From: Shouchella oshimensis
GTDB taxonomy: Bacteria; Bacillota; Bacilli; Bacillales; Bacillaceae_D
Reading direction: 5' to 3'
Assembly (NCBI RefSeq): GCF_002019765.1
Contig: NZ_KV917380.1
Location: forward strand, 3,426,576-3,490,575
Length of the DNA: 64,000 bases
The notes below the pieces were generated by a model. The model made no database searches. It was not told the DNA's origin and saw only the letters and a program-made list of their open reading frames with translations. Position numbers and translations under genes: made by a program. Of this stretch, positions 53,028 to 62,846 are shown one piece after another (the stretch's first letter is position 1; each line of letters opens with the position of its first letter).

Positions 53028-54728
53028 TTACGAAACCCCCCTTTCTCTATAGGCAGAACGATTTTTCAGGAGCTTGTAATAGGCTACATAGCCTGATAAA
53101 TAATGCTCCGTATCATCAATTCGTGAACGAAATGAGTGATGGCGAATATAGAAGCTACCTAAAATTCTGCTCGGCTTCTTAAAATACATGGCGACCTCTG
53201 GATAGAAAAAGCCATTTCTTTGATATTCTGCTCGTACATGAAACGTTTCTTCTAATCGTTGAATCTCTTTATGTGTAAGCAATTCTTCCCACCCATGCTC
53301 TCTTAATCGTGATACCATATTCCATCCGGCTAATGTCAGTTCAAGAAAAGTAGGGTACGTGGTTTCTCTTTTTTTAATGAAATTTAGCTTTTTCAAAACG
53401 TTCTGTAAGCCGAACTCAAAATACTCTTTACGTGGTCGGTACTTTGTTAGCTCGTTCGTACAATAGCTTAACCAGTGGTCATGATGCTTCCAATATTTTT
53501 TTTCGATAAAATACTGAAAGGCGAACTCAACGGCATCGATCCATTTTGATTGTGGATCCTGTTCATAGAGACGCATGAGGGCAAATGCCGCTTCTCCGTC
53601 GTAATAAATAATTCTAAAATTTTCTTTCACTTGTAGATTTTCTGGGTACAAAACATGATTAAAACTGCCATCAGGTTTTTGCATCTGCAAAATGCCTTCC
53701 CCCAATAATTGGGTTATCTCTACATACTGACTTTGCTTAAACACTTCTTGGAATTTTGTTAATGCCAAAATAGCAGCTGCATTGGCTCCAAGCTTAATTT
53801 CTTTGTTTTCTCCAACGCCGTCAATTATATAGGCAACATTAACGGATTGAATGGTATAGCTACGTGTGCAATGATTAACCAGATAATGTAGCCCTCTTTT
53901 GATCGCTTTTTCTAATACTTCATCAGGATAAAGCTCGTAGGCCTCTAACATGGAATACAATGTACTCGCATGTCTTAGCACATTATAAAATTGAATTTCC
54001 TTATCAAAACAAGAAAAATACCCATATACAAATGCCCCTGTATCTTTCACTTGATTTGCTAGAAAAGTTGCGCTTTCTCGTATTAAATGGTCTACTTCAT
54101 CTATTGTTAACGGCGTCTTTCTCCGTCCATTATCTAAGTTTGTGTTGTGTACAGGAAATAGGCGATTTTTTCCAAAAAAGAATCCACGTGTAGTAAACGT
54201 TCGAATCTTATCAATTCTACTAAGATCAAGCTTAGGCATTAAAGGACGATGGCTCTTAGCATACTCTTTTAGATTCTTTTCTTGGATAAAGCCCCTTCCA
54301 GTTTGTTTATCAATTTGCACAATGGCGTTTCCGTTAATTTCCTGCTCTAAAAACGCAAACCGATATTGTTTATCGAAAGAAATGCCTTTTCGAAAATAGT
54401 TTTTCTTTGTTTCTGTTATGACTTTCACGAAATCATTCACGCTATGACTTTCTTCACTTTCTACAATATCTAATTTTAACCAATCATACTGACTTTCTTT
54501 GTAATGCTGAAGCGCTTGCCTCTTCACAAGTCGCCATGCTTTTAATGGAAGTGTTTCACTAGCCTGGAAAACATCTGCCCTACGCTTCGGACACCCAATC
54601 GATAGAAAGAAAATGACTCGTGTTGAATTTTTCAAAAAACCTAAATGCCCTTCTTTTTGAAGAGTCTCATAAAAAAGATCTAGCTTTTTTTCTAAAGAGT
54701 CTACTTGTTTCGATTGTGATGTTTCCAT
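53028..54728 (-). CDS. Large cytoplasmic protein of unknown function with an alpha-toroid-like C-terminal half
   Basis: A 566-residue soluble protein with no signal peptide. The first ~120 residues form an alpha/beta part (STRVIFFLSIGCPKRRADVF, WLKLDIVESEE). From about residue 200 onward it reads as repeated helical pairs like an (alpha/alpha)6 toroid: VNHCTRSYTIQSVNVAYI, KLGANAAAILAL, ILQMQKPDGSFNH, IIYYDGEAAFALMRLY. Such folds occur in glycosidases, lanthionine cyclase-like and terpene-cyclase-like proteins. No active site can be assigned. It lies between the repeat surface protein and the sortase, so it may modify, cap or help export that protein. I chose the ATG at 54728, nine bases after GGAGG; the one at 54734 is too close. 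Confidence 0.75.
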   Translation of the reverse strand: METSQSKQVDSLEKKLDLFYETLQKEGHLGFLKNSTRVIFFLSIGCPKRRADVFQASETLPLKAWRLVKRQALQHYKESQYDWLKLDIVESEESHSVNDFVKVITETKKNYFRKGISFDKQYRFAFLEQEINGNAIVQIDKQTGRGFIQEKNLKEYAKSHRPLMPKLDLSRIDKIRTFTTRGFFFGKNRLFPVHNTNLDNGRRKTPLTIDEVDHLIRESATFLANQVKDTGAFVYGYFSCFDKEIQFYNVLRHASTLYSMLEAYELYPDEVLEKAIKRGLHYLVNHCTRSYTIQSVNVAYIIDGVGENKEIKLGANAAAILALTKFQEVFKQSQYVEITQLLGEGILQMQKPDGSFNHVLYPENLQVKENFRIIYYDGEAAFALMRLYEQDPQSKWIDAVEFAFQYFIEKKYWKHHDHWLSYCTNELTKYRPRKEYFEFGLQNVLKKLNFIKKRETTYPTFLELTLAGWNMVSRLREHGWEELLTHKEIQRLEETFHVRAEYQRNGFFYPEVAMYFKKPSRILGSFYIRHHSFRSRIDDTEHYLSGYVAYYKLLKNRSAYRERGVS

Positions 54729-54794
54729 GTACATTCCTCCTAATTAATAGGTTAGGGGGAGAACGATCTCCCCTCTAACGCATCTTATTAACTC

Positions 54795-57728
54795 TTACCC
54801 ATTCTTCCTATTTCGTCCGAAGAGTCTTGCAAATAGACCGGAAAGAAGTGCCATTACGCCAGCAGCTCCATAAGCCCAAGCATGTGTGGCTGTTTTTGGT
54901 AGCTTATCTCCATTTCCATCATAGCCCTTGCCAGAGTCGCCTCCATAACGATTATCGATTCGTTCGTAATCCTTATCCTTGTCGGAATCCGCGTCGGCAT
55001 CTGCATCTGCATCCGCATCGGCATCCGCATCAGCGTCAGCGTCAGCATCCGCATCAGCATCCGCATCGGCGTCGGCATCCGCATCGGCATCCGCATCAGC
55101 ATCGGCATCAGCGTCGGCATCGGCATCAGCGTCGGCATCAGCGTCGGCATCAGCATCAGCGTCGGCATCAGCATCAGCGTCAGCGTCAGCATCTGCATCT
55201 GCATCTGCATCAGCATCCGCATCGGCATCGGCGTCGGCATCCGCATCGGCATCCGCATCAGCATCGGCATCAGCGTCGGCATCGGCATCAGCGTCGGCAT
55301 CAGCGTCGGCATCAGCATCAGCGTCGGCATCAGCGTCGGCATCAGCATCAGCGTCAGCGTCAGCATCTGCATCTGCATCTGCATCAGCGTCCGCATCGGC
55401 ATCCGCGTCAGCATCAGCGTCACCATCGTCGCTAACTGGTAAAACTCTTACATAGGATGATTCACTTTGCTGGCCATCTTCATCAACTTGGTAAAATTCG
55501 ATAATTGTTCCAGCAGGTAAAGGCTCATCCAGCTCAATGGTGAATACACCATTATTGTCAATAATAATATCAAGTGCTCGAATTGCTGACACATCACTCG
55601 AACCGATAATCTGACCATTAACAAGTGCGTAGACAGTCGATCCAACGAGCCCTTCACCAGTTAGTATTAAATTATCTTCAAAGATTGGTGTTGATCGCGG
55701 AGCATCTGGAAATACCCCTTCAGCTGGATCGTCATCATCAGAATCTGAGTCTGAGTCAGCATCGGCATCCGCGTCAGCATCGGCGTCAGCATCAGCATCT
55801 GCATCCGCGTCGGCATCCGCATCCGCATCTGCATCGGCGTCAGCATCAGCGTCGGCGTCCGCATCAGCGTCCGCGTCCGCATCAGCATCAGCATCGGCAT
55901 CAGCATCGGCATCCGCATCTGCATCAGCGTCAGCATCAGCGTCAGCATCGGCGTCAGCGTCAGCATCAGCATCTGCATCAGCATCAGCATCTGCATCAGC
56001 ATCCGCATCTGCATCCGCGTCAGCATCCGCATCAGCATCCGCATCCGCATCTGCATCCGCATCAGCGTCCGCGTCAGCATCGGCGTCAGCGTCAGCGTCA
56101 GCATCCGCATCCGCATCGGCGTCAGCGTCAGCATCCGCGTCAGCGTCCGCATCGGCGTCAGCGTCCGCATCGGCATCAGCGTCCGCATCCGCATCCGCAT
56201 CAGCGTCAGCATCCGCATCCGCATCCGCATCAGCGTCAGCATCCGCATCAGCATCCGCATCCGCATCAGCGTCAGCATCCGCATCCGCATCCGCATCAGC
56301 GTCGGCATCCGCATCCGCATCTGCATCGGCGTCAGCATCAGCGTCGGCGTCCGCATCAGCGTCCGCATCAGCATCAGCGTCGGCATCCGCATCAGCATCC
56401 GCGTCAGCATCGGCATCGGCATCCGCATCCGCATCCGCATCGGCGTCAGCGTCAGCATCCGCATCGGCGTCAGCATCCGCATCAGCGTCGGCATCCGCAT
56501 CAGCATCCGCATCGGCGTCAGCATCAGCGTCTGCATCCGCATCAGCATCCGCATCCGCGTCTGCATCAGCATCCGCATCAGCATCGGCATCAGCGTCAGC
56601 GTCAGCATCAGCGTCCGCATCAGCATCGGCATCGGCATCAGCATCCGCATCGGCGTCGGCATCAGCATCGGCATCAGCATCAGCATCGGCATCAGCGTCC
56701 GCATCTGATTCATCGTCAAAAATTAAATTTTGTCTTGCTCCTTCAGTCCGAATGGCATTCAGTAAATCAATATCAATGAACGTTTCATTGATTGCTGCTG
56801 CACTTACGACAGCGTTCGGTACCATTGGATCACTTATTTCTGTTTGTAACCTAAACTGCGTGCTTCCTAGTAAATTAACGTCTAGTGCAGAGGTTAAGAG
56901 ATCACTCGAACCATCCACAATGGCGTCAATTAAATCAAACAAAGGATTTGCAGCTGTTTTAAGCGCTTCAATGGCTGTTCTTACACCAGGTACAAGCCCA
57001 TTATATTCAAGTTCATTAATCGCATCCCTAAGCGGTGTCAAGAATTCCACAAAGGCTTCACGAACATATTCACCAAGACCTTCTGTAAAATCGACCGTGA
57101 TCGTTGTTCCATCTTCAGATACAATCCCAGCTACCTCGACCTCATAAGCACCTAAATCCTGTACGCTACGAACCGAATCAAACGCAGTGTTTAGTGGATT
57201 CAAGTCCAGGATATTGTTAATGCCAGGTATACTTGTCAATGCCTCCACTGCAGTACCTACCGTATTTATAATAGGTGATATACCAGGCAAGTCTCCAGGT
57301 GTTACTGCTGTTAGCTGCGCGTTAATCGTAACCGTTGTATTTCCCACTACTTTTCCTTGAAGTTCTTCAGGTAGGGTGAAAACAACTACTTTGTTATCTG
57401 CCAATCCAACATTTGCAAGACCCGTTCCACTAAATGTTAAATCAAGATCATAATTTCCAGCTTCGTTCTTTTCTTGTCTCTCCCCATTATTTGAGACAAG
57501 TGATGTATTTTCTAAAATCGAAACATTAAGTAACGACGCTTGTTCAATGGGTGCCGCTAAAGCAACAGACGGATTCGTTAATGGACTTAAGTTAGTTGTT
57601 GCAGGAAATGCTAGTTGAGTCGTTGTGAATAGTAAAGATGAAGCAGCAATAATGGCAGTTGTTTTTTTAGTAACCCTTCTGTTCCGTGCATGCATTTTCT
57701 TCTTATAATCAATCTTCCTATTTCTCAC
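54795..57728 (-). CDS. LPxTA-anchored surface protein with two long Asp-Ala repeat tracts
   Basis: A 977-residue wall protein. Order: an extended signal peptide (residues ~1-58, hydrophobic core [19 protein letters not shown]); an N-terminal folded domain (~60-340, beta-rich start, helical middle, adhesin-like); Asp-Ala repeat tract 1 (~342-658, over 150 dipeptides); an Ig-like domain (~665-767, [35 protein letters not shown]); repeat tract 2 (~768-917); a charged tail, the sorting motif LPKTA near residue 942, a membrane helix and a basic end FGRNRKNG. The tracts carry about one negative charge per two residues. They probably act as a stiff stalk through the wall, as Ser-Asp repeats do in staphylococci. 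First gene of the sortase operon. Confidence 0.92.
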   Translation of the reverse strand: MRNRKIDYKKKMHARNRRVTKKTTAIIAASSLLFTTTQLAFPATTNLSPLTNPSVALAAPIEQASLLNVSILENTSLVSNNGERQEKNEAGNYDLDLTFSGTGLANVGLADNKVVVFTLPEELQGKVVGNTTVTINAQLTAVTPGDLPGISPIINTVGTAVEALTSIPGINNILDLNPLNTAFDSVRSVQDLGAYEVEVAGIVSEDGTTITVDFTEGLGEYVREAFVEFLTPLRDAINELEYNGLVPGVRTAIEALKTAANPLFDLIDAIVDGSSDLLTSALDVNLLGSTQFRLQTEISDPMVPNAVVSAAAINETFIDIDLLNAIRTEGARQNLIFDDESDADADADADADADADADADADADADADADADADADADADADADADADADADADADADADADADADADADADADADADADADADADADADADADADADADADADADADADADADADADADADADADADADADADADADADADADADADADADADADADADADADADADADADADADADADADADADADADADADADADADADADADADADADADADADADADADADADADADADADADADADADADADADADADADADADADADADADADADADADADADADADADADADADADADADADADADADADADADADADADSDSDSDDDDPAEGVFPDAPRSTPIFEDNLILTGEGLVGSTVYALVNGQIIGSSDVSAIRALDIIIDNNGVFTIELDEPLPAGTIIEFYQVDEDGQQSESSYVRVLPVSDDGDADADADADADADADADADADADADADADADADADADADADADADADADADADADADADADADADADADADADADADADADADADADADADADADADADADADADADADADADADADADADADADADADADADADADADADADADSDKDKDYERIDNRYGGDSGKGYDGNGDKLPKTATHAWAYGAAGVMALLSGLFARLFGRNRKNG
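54979..55425 (-). repeat. Hexanucleotide tract encoding poly(Asp-Ala), tract 2
   Basis: About 75 units of the pattern GA(T/C)GCN on the minus strand. All four Ala and both Asp codons are mixed, so the DNA is not a simple perfect repeat. A block of ~150 bases near 55055-55200 recurs almost unchanged at ~55210-55390, showing that the tract grows by block duplication. Confidence 0.92.
55755..56705 (-). repeat. Hexanucleotide tract encoding poly(Asp-Ala), tract 1
   Basis: About 158 units of GA(T/C)GCN. A ~66-base block at about 55809-55874 is repeated at about 56301-56366, and other blocks (CATCCGCATCCGCATC) recur in the middle. The other strand and frames are also open here only because of the hexamer periodicity. 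Confidence 0.92.
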
Positions 57729-58054
57729 TTAGAACCTCCCTGTAATATGACCATTCGACTTCATTCGTACGTTTTGACTTACATAATCCTCCCTTCTGCT
57801 AAGATCTTGTTCTATGGTGTATAAAAACCTCGATGTTTGTCTTTGAAAAGTATAACAAGTCTAATAATTTAAAAAAATTTGTACTTTACATACACCTTTT
57901 ATTTATTGGCTTTTACTAAAAGAATAAATGACGAAAACTCCTATCATTAGGCTCTTTTTATTGAAATAGAAAATATAAAAATTTTTATACATTGCATAAT
58001 CAAAATGAATGTCTTTCCATTTTTTTAAAGGAATTGAATGATAAATCGAAACAA
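57729..58054. other. Upstream region of the surface-protein operon
   Basis: About 320 AT-rich bases with no gene. GGGAGG precedes the surface-protein start. The operon promoter must be here, but I see no single convincing pair of -35/-10 boxes in this very AT-rich sequence. Confidence 0.5.
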
Positions 58055-58088
58055 AAAAGAACACGGCTTAACGCAAACGTGTTCTTTT
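58055..58088. terminator. Terminator after the AraC-type regulator gene
   Basis: AAAGAACACG (58056-58065 approximately) pairs with CGTGTTCTTT (58078-58087), with A before and T after, so it can act in both directions. Confidence 0.85.
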
Positions 58089-58127
58089 ACTCGTATGGCA
58101 TCTAAACGATAGCTAAAGCATCATCTA

Positions 58128-60353
58128 TTATCCTTTATGAAGTTTTCGATATTCCCCAGGTGTCATGCCTTCAATTTTTTTAAATTTACGAATGAAATTA
58201 GCTACGTCCTTATACCCAACATCGCTCACAACATCTTTAATCGGCTGATCTGTCTGAGTTAACTGTTCTTTTACATAACGAATGCGCAACCGTTGTATTA
58301 ATTGAGTGAACGTTTCACCTGTTTGTTCTTTAATAAACCGACTTAAATAAGAAACAGACAGATAAAATTCTTGTGCAACCACTTCTAATGATATCTCGTA
58401 CTTTTTATAGTTTTGCTCAATATAAGTCAGAATATCATTTTTCAATTTATTGTTGTGACTATCTTTCTTTTCTTCCACTTCTTTGCAAATCACTTCGACA
58501 ATACGTTGCAGTTGTTTGTGCAACTGGGTAATTGACTTAAATTCAACTAATGGATCAACTTGTTTCATATAACGATCAAAGCCTAATTCAGATACAGTTC
58601 GTAACGTCGTGTTGATAATATCAAAACAAATACATTTTATTTCATTAATCGAAAGCCCTTTGCTTCCTAACGCTTCAAACATATCGCCTAACATTTCGTT
58701 TGCAACAGTAAAATCGCCTTGCTTGATACTTTGTACATACTTCATTTGCTCTTCCTTTAGATAGCCTAGCAAATGGTGGGTTTCTGTCTCTAAATCCTCG
58801 AAGAACAGAACGCTTCCTTGAGGAGCGGAAAATTTATATTCCATCGTTGCAAGTGCTTCAATGTAAGAGCGATTAATTTTTGTCTTATCGTCGTACAGTT
58901 GTCCAACACCGATTGTTGGCTTGTAAACCGTAAAGTCTTTCATCTCCTTTTGAATGTCATGAACAATGTGATCAATAGCATCTCTAGTCATATTTCCTTT
59001 TGAACCAGCCATTGAAATCATGACAACAATTGAATCAGAATGCAGAAAGTCAACTGCATAAGCAGTAGCATCTTCTAACGTCTTTCTTGAAACCACTTGT
59101 AAAAGCTTATCTTTATCTTTCGTATTCGAAAACGATTCTGATTCAAATTGCGCAATAACAACAAAGAAACAATCTCCTCTTAATGATAATTTTAACGATT
59201 CCATAATCGACTCAATCTCTTCAGCGTCGTAGTAATGACCTCTTAACAGACGAGTCAGAAATTGGTCACGGGCAAATGGTTGATGTAGATCAATGGTTTC
59301 ATTTAACAATTCATGATTTTCATATAAAGACGTAACGGTTTTGCCTAGATTCTCCAATTCATTTTCACCTTTAACAAAAGGTGGGGAATGCTTCCCTTTA
59401 TGAGTAATGGCGATGAGCTGACTGATCGGTTTGTATTGATTTCTACCTAAAAGGACAGCTAATCCTAAACCTACTACAAATAGGACAACTAAAAAAGACA
59501 CCATAATCACTTGTACGTTATTGAGCTTAATAAAAAACTGGTTTTGGTCCATTACTGTAACAAATGTCCATCCGCTTACCTCTGACTCTACCGAAACCAT
59601 TGAATAATCACTTCCGTGGAGTTGAACGGTTTCTACTCCTGTAAAGCCGTTTGATAACGATTGGATATCCTCTGTTTGAACGAACTCATCACTCGTAACA
59701 GATGCGACGGTTTCCCGATCTTTGTTAAAGATATACACATTTCCTTCTATTTCTCCTAGAAGATTGCGGATCATATTAATGATTGTGGCTTCTTCTATAA
59801 AAAACATAACCGTTCCATGGGGCTTTTCTGAATTTGGTGAAATTGGTACAAGATAAAGAATACGATTACTAGCTACTCGTATAAGCGGTACATCTGTATG
59901 TAAGTCAGCGAGTAAATCTTCTCTCCCTACTCGCTGCAGTTCCTCACTATTTTGTAAAAGTGCACTCATCGAATACGAGCCATTTGTCGAATAAAGAACA
60001 TCTTGTTGTTTATAGTAGACAAATAATTCTTCAACAATGGCACTATTTGCTCGATATTTTCTCAATTCATCCGTCGCCTCCCCACCATAATAGGGGTGAC
60101 TAATCATATAAGGTGTCAAACGAGGATCTAATGAAATTCTTGCTGATAATGTAACGAGCTCCGATAAACGTTCATCCGTTAAATTCCTAACCTGTTCTAA
60201 GTTATTAATGCTTGATTGCTCAATTTCCTCTCTTAAACTCGTTACCGCATTATAGTAAATGACAATACTCATAATCGTAAAAGGAACAAGGAAGACGAGA
60301 AGATAGGAGATGATATATTTGTATAGTAATTTTGAACCTCTTTTAGTCAGCAC
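58128..60353 (-). CDS. Membrane-bound AraC-family regulator (YesN/YesS-like)
   Basis: A 741-residue regulator. Transmembrane segments at about 13-35 and 280-303 enclose an extracellular sensor (probably Cache-like). A HAMP-like linker follows, then a middle domain (~370-600). The C-terminal AraC DNA-binding domain has two helix-turn-helix motifs (LEVVAQEFYLSVSYLSRFIKEQTGETF and IKDVVSDVGYKDVANFIRKFKKIEGMTPGEYRK). Such proteins sense extracellular sugars and control neighbouring polysaccharide-use genes. It follows the GH3 and GH38 genes in the same direction, with a 183-bp gap that may hold its own promoter. Confidence 0.92.
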   Translation of the reverse strand: MLTKRGSKLLYKYIISYLLVFLVPFTIMSIVIYYNAVTSLREEIEQSSINNLEQVRNLTDERLSELVTLSARISLDPRLTPYMISHPYYGGEATDELRKYRANSAIVEELFVYYKQQDVLYSTNGSYSMSALLQNSEELQRVGREDLLADLHTDVPLIRVASNRILYLVPISPNSEKPHGTVMFFIEEATIINMIRNLLGEIEGNVYIFNKDRETVASVTSDEFVQTEDIQSLSNGFTGVETVQLHGSDYSMVSVESEVSGWTFVTVMDQNQFFIKLNNVQVIMVSFLVVLFVVGLGLAVLLGRNQYKPISQLIAITHKGKHSPPFVKGENELENLGKTVTSLYENHELLNETIDLHQPFARDQFLTRLLRGHYYDAEEIESIMESLKLSLRGDCFFVVIAQFESESFSNTKDKDKLLQVVSRKTLEDATAYAVDFLHSDSIVVMISMAGSKGNMTRDAIDHIVHDIQKEMKDFTVYKPTIGVGQLYDDKTKINRSYIEALATMEYKFSAPQGSVLFFEDLETETHHLLGYLKEEQMKYVQSIKQGDFTVANEMLGDMFEALGSKGLSINEIKCICFDIINTTLRTVSELGFDRYMKQVDPLVEFKSITQLHKQLQRIVEVICKEVEEKKDSHNNKLKNDILTYIEQNYKKYEISLEVVAQEFYLSVSYLSRFIKEQTGETFTQLIQRLRIRYVKEQLTQTDQPIKDVVSDVGYKDVANFIRKFKKIEGMTPGEYRKLHKG

Positions 60354-60536
60354 CTATCCACCTCCCTTTTTGTTCATCTTCTTCGTAAGCCCTTTCAAAA
60401 AAATGATCCGCAATAGTTAACGATGTATTTATTCTATGATAGCGATAAACATCCATCACAAGCAAGAGGGATTCACATTCTTTTTTCATTTTTTCGAAAT
60501 GAAAGAATACAAATCCCTTTATTATCCATTTAACAC

Positions 60537-62831
60537 TTATTGTTCAAGTATAGTAATCGTTACCTCTTCCGTTTTCTGAGATTCACTTCCCACCATTATG
60601 TTCACCTTTCCAGGTTCTGGCCCAAATGTCATGTCCTTATTCCAGATGGAAAGTGCCTCTTCACCTAATGTTACTGTCACCGTCTTTTTTTCTTGTGGTG
60701 CCAGAAGAATCTTTTTAAATGCTTTTAATTCCTTTATTCTACGGGTAGTTGTTGCTTCTACATCCTTTATATACAATTGAATGACCTCCGCCCCTTCTAC
60801 TAAGCCAGTATTTACAACATCAACTTGTATAGAAATTAATTCTCCAGCTCGCAGACCTGCTAGCGATATACTTGGATTCAGCACCCGTATCTGTTGTAGA
60901 GCAAACGTTGTATAGCTTAGACCATACCCAAAAGGAAAAAGCGGTGTTGCCTCCATATCCAAGTAAGTAGGAGCTCTTCCTTGATCTTTATAATTGTAAT
61001 AAATCGGCAACTGCGCGCTTGAACGAGGCATTGACACTGCTAGCTTTCCACTTGGATTCACGTCTCCAAACAACACCTCACTTATCGCCGTACCTCCCTC
61101 TTCACCAGGATACCAACCACATAGTATAGCCGTACAATAGGGTTCAATTTCAGTAAGTGCGTGTGGCCTTCCTTGAATCACAACAGCGATTAATGGCGTG
61201 CCTGTTTTCGCTAATTCAACGATTAGTTCTTGCTGCACCCCGCCAAGCTGTAAATCGGCTACGTCCACACCTTCTCCACAGTCCATTTCCGTTCGACGAT
61301 CATCTATAATAGCAGCACCATTCGTATCAAATGACAACTCCACATTCCTTGCACTACTTCCACCAATAACAACAATCGCAACATCTGCATCTACAGCTGC
61401 GGTAATCGCTTCCCTAAATCCCTCTTTCGAATACCCACGTACGCTACATCCTTTAGAATAAATCACTTCTCCAGCACTTTGTTTTTGAATACCTTTTAAA
61501 ATGGTTGTCCCTTTATCGGTTCTCCGAAACGATGTATAGTCTCCTAACTGATGTTCAATCTGATCAGCGTTCGGTCCAATAACAGCGATTTTTTTTGTTT
61601 TTTTCGCCAAAGGTAATGTGGCGTGTTCGTTCTTAAGTAAAACGATGGTCTCTCGGGCCACTTGCTCATTTAGCTGTTTAAATGTGGAATAACCAACGAC
61701 TTCTTTTGAACGGCTCTCATCAACAAACGGTTCTTCAAACAAGCCAAGTAGGAATTTTAGCCGTAACACACGACGAACGGCTCTATCAATAAGCTCCTCT
61801 TTCACATCACCATTCGTTACAGCCTCACTTAATCTCGTAAAAGCAACGTCCCATAAACTTAAATCAACACCTGCAGAAAGCGCTAAGGCACCAGCTTTTT
61901 CAACACTTCCTGTTAATTGTTGAAGCCGATCATTTGCCACGCCATCTGCCATCACAATCCCTTCAAACCCCCACTCTTCTCGAAGAATGCCCGTCAATAA
62001 TGACTCATTTGCGTGACAAGGAATGCCGTCAATTTCGTTGTATGCAGCCATACAACCAAGGGCACCGGCTTCTACCCCAGCTTTCATACCGGGCAAGTGA
62101 ATTTCACGTAGTTCTCTTTCACCGATTGGAACAGGACCGGCATTTAACCCCCTTTCTCCTGCACCTTGGGCAGCAAAATGTTTTAACACCGCACCAATTT
62201 GATTTTTACCCGGTTTGCCCTCCTTACCTTGTAAGCCATATACTGCAGCTTTCGTCATTTCTGCTGCTAGAAAAGGATCTTCACTATAACATTCCTCTGA
62301 CCTGCCCCATCTTGGATCTCGTAAAATGTCCAATGTAGAAATTAAACCAAGGTGTGCTCCTCTAGACCGAATTTCAGCCGCGATATAACTGTACGCCTCT
62401 TCCATAAGCTCTGGATTCCACGTCGAGCCGATGCCAATGTTCGTTGGAATCATCGTTCCGTCTAGTGCTTGATGACCGTGTGGGCACTCTTCTGATAGTA
62501 GAATAGGAATACCTAGCCTTGTATGGTCCATAACATAGCGTTGAATGGTATTAGCTATTGAGGCATTTTGTTCTGTCGGTATGCCGTTCTCATACGTGAC
62601 ACCAGACCAAGGATCAGAGCGAAATAAACCATAAAGAGCACCCATTCCTTCCCCGAAACGCACCTGCTCTTTAAATGCTTCAGTTAGCTCAATCCCTTCG
62701 TTCGTTTTGTTATACGCATCCCATCCGTACATTTTCTGATTCAGCTGCCCAACTTTTTCTTTTAACGTCATCTGCGACAGCAACGCTTCAACCCGCATCT
62801 CAATTGGTAAGCTTGGGTCTCTATAACTCAT
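60537..62831 (-). CDS. Glycoside hydrolase family 3 (beta-glucosidase/xylosidase-like)
   Basis: A 764-residue enzyme without signal peptide, so probably cytoplasmic. The N-terminal GH3 barrel contains the nucleophile region EGIVMADGVAND near residue 290 and KHFAAQGAGERGLN. The C-terminal alpha/beta-sandwich has VAIVVIGGSSARN and AILCGWYPGEEGGTAISEVLFGDVNPSGKL. A fibronectin-III-like domain ends the protein (GAEVIQLYIKD). It hydrolyses terminal beta-linked glucose or xylose; the exact sugar is not readable. The adjacent mannosidase suggests plant or yeast glycan breakdown. Confidence 0.93.
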   Translation of the reverse strand: MSYRDPSLPIEMRVEALLSQMTLKEKVGQLNQKMYGWDAYNKTNEGIELTEAFKEQVRFGEGMGALYGLFRSDPWSGVTYENGIPTEQNASIANTIQRYVMDHTRLGIPILLSEECPHGHQALDGTMIPTNIGIGSTWNPELMEEAYSYIAAEIRSRGAHLGLISTLDILRDPRWGRSEECYSEDPFLAAEMTKAAVYGLQGKEGKPGKNQIGAVLKHFAAQGAGERGLNAGPVPIGERELREIHLPGMKAGVEAGALGCMAAYNEIDGIPCHANESLLTGILREEWGFEGIVMADGVANDRLQQLTGSVEKAGALALSAGVDLSLWDVAFTRLSEAVTNGDVKEELIDRAVRRVLRLKFLLGLFEEPFVDESRSKEVVGYSTFKQLNEQVARETIVLLKNEHATLPLAKKTKKIAVIGPNADQIEHQLGDYTSFRRTDKGTTILKGIQKQSAGEVIYSKGCSVRGYSKEGFREAITAAVDADVAIVVIGGSSARNVELSFDTNGAAIIDDRRTEMDCGEGVDVADLQLGGVQQELIVELAKTGTPLIAVVIQGRPHALTEIEPYCTAILCGWYPGEEGGTAISEVLFGDVNPSGKLAVSMPRSSAQLPIYYNYKDQGRAPTYLDMEATPLFPFGYGLSYTTFALQQIRVLNPSISLAGLRAGELISIQVDVVNTGLVEGAEVIQLYIKDVEATTTRRIKELKAFKKILLAPQEKKTVTVTLGEEALSIWNKDMTFGPEPGKVNIMVGSESQKTEEVTITILEQ

Positions 62832-62846
62832 CGACCATCCAACTCC

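Noticed and set aside
54979-56705. CRISPR-like or minisatellite array
   Set aside because: There are no spacers between constant repeats; the DNA is a degenerate hexamer inside a coding frame.
54827-56779. Long plus-strand and other-frame ORFs rich in His-Pro-Arg, Ala-Ser or Met-Arg across the repeat tracts
   Set aside because: They arise from the six-base period of the Asp-Ala coding sequence. They have no SD and no features of real proteins; the minus-strand frame has signal peptide, folded domains and sorting signal.
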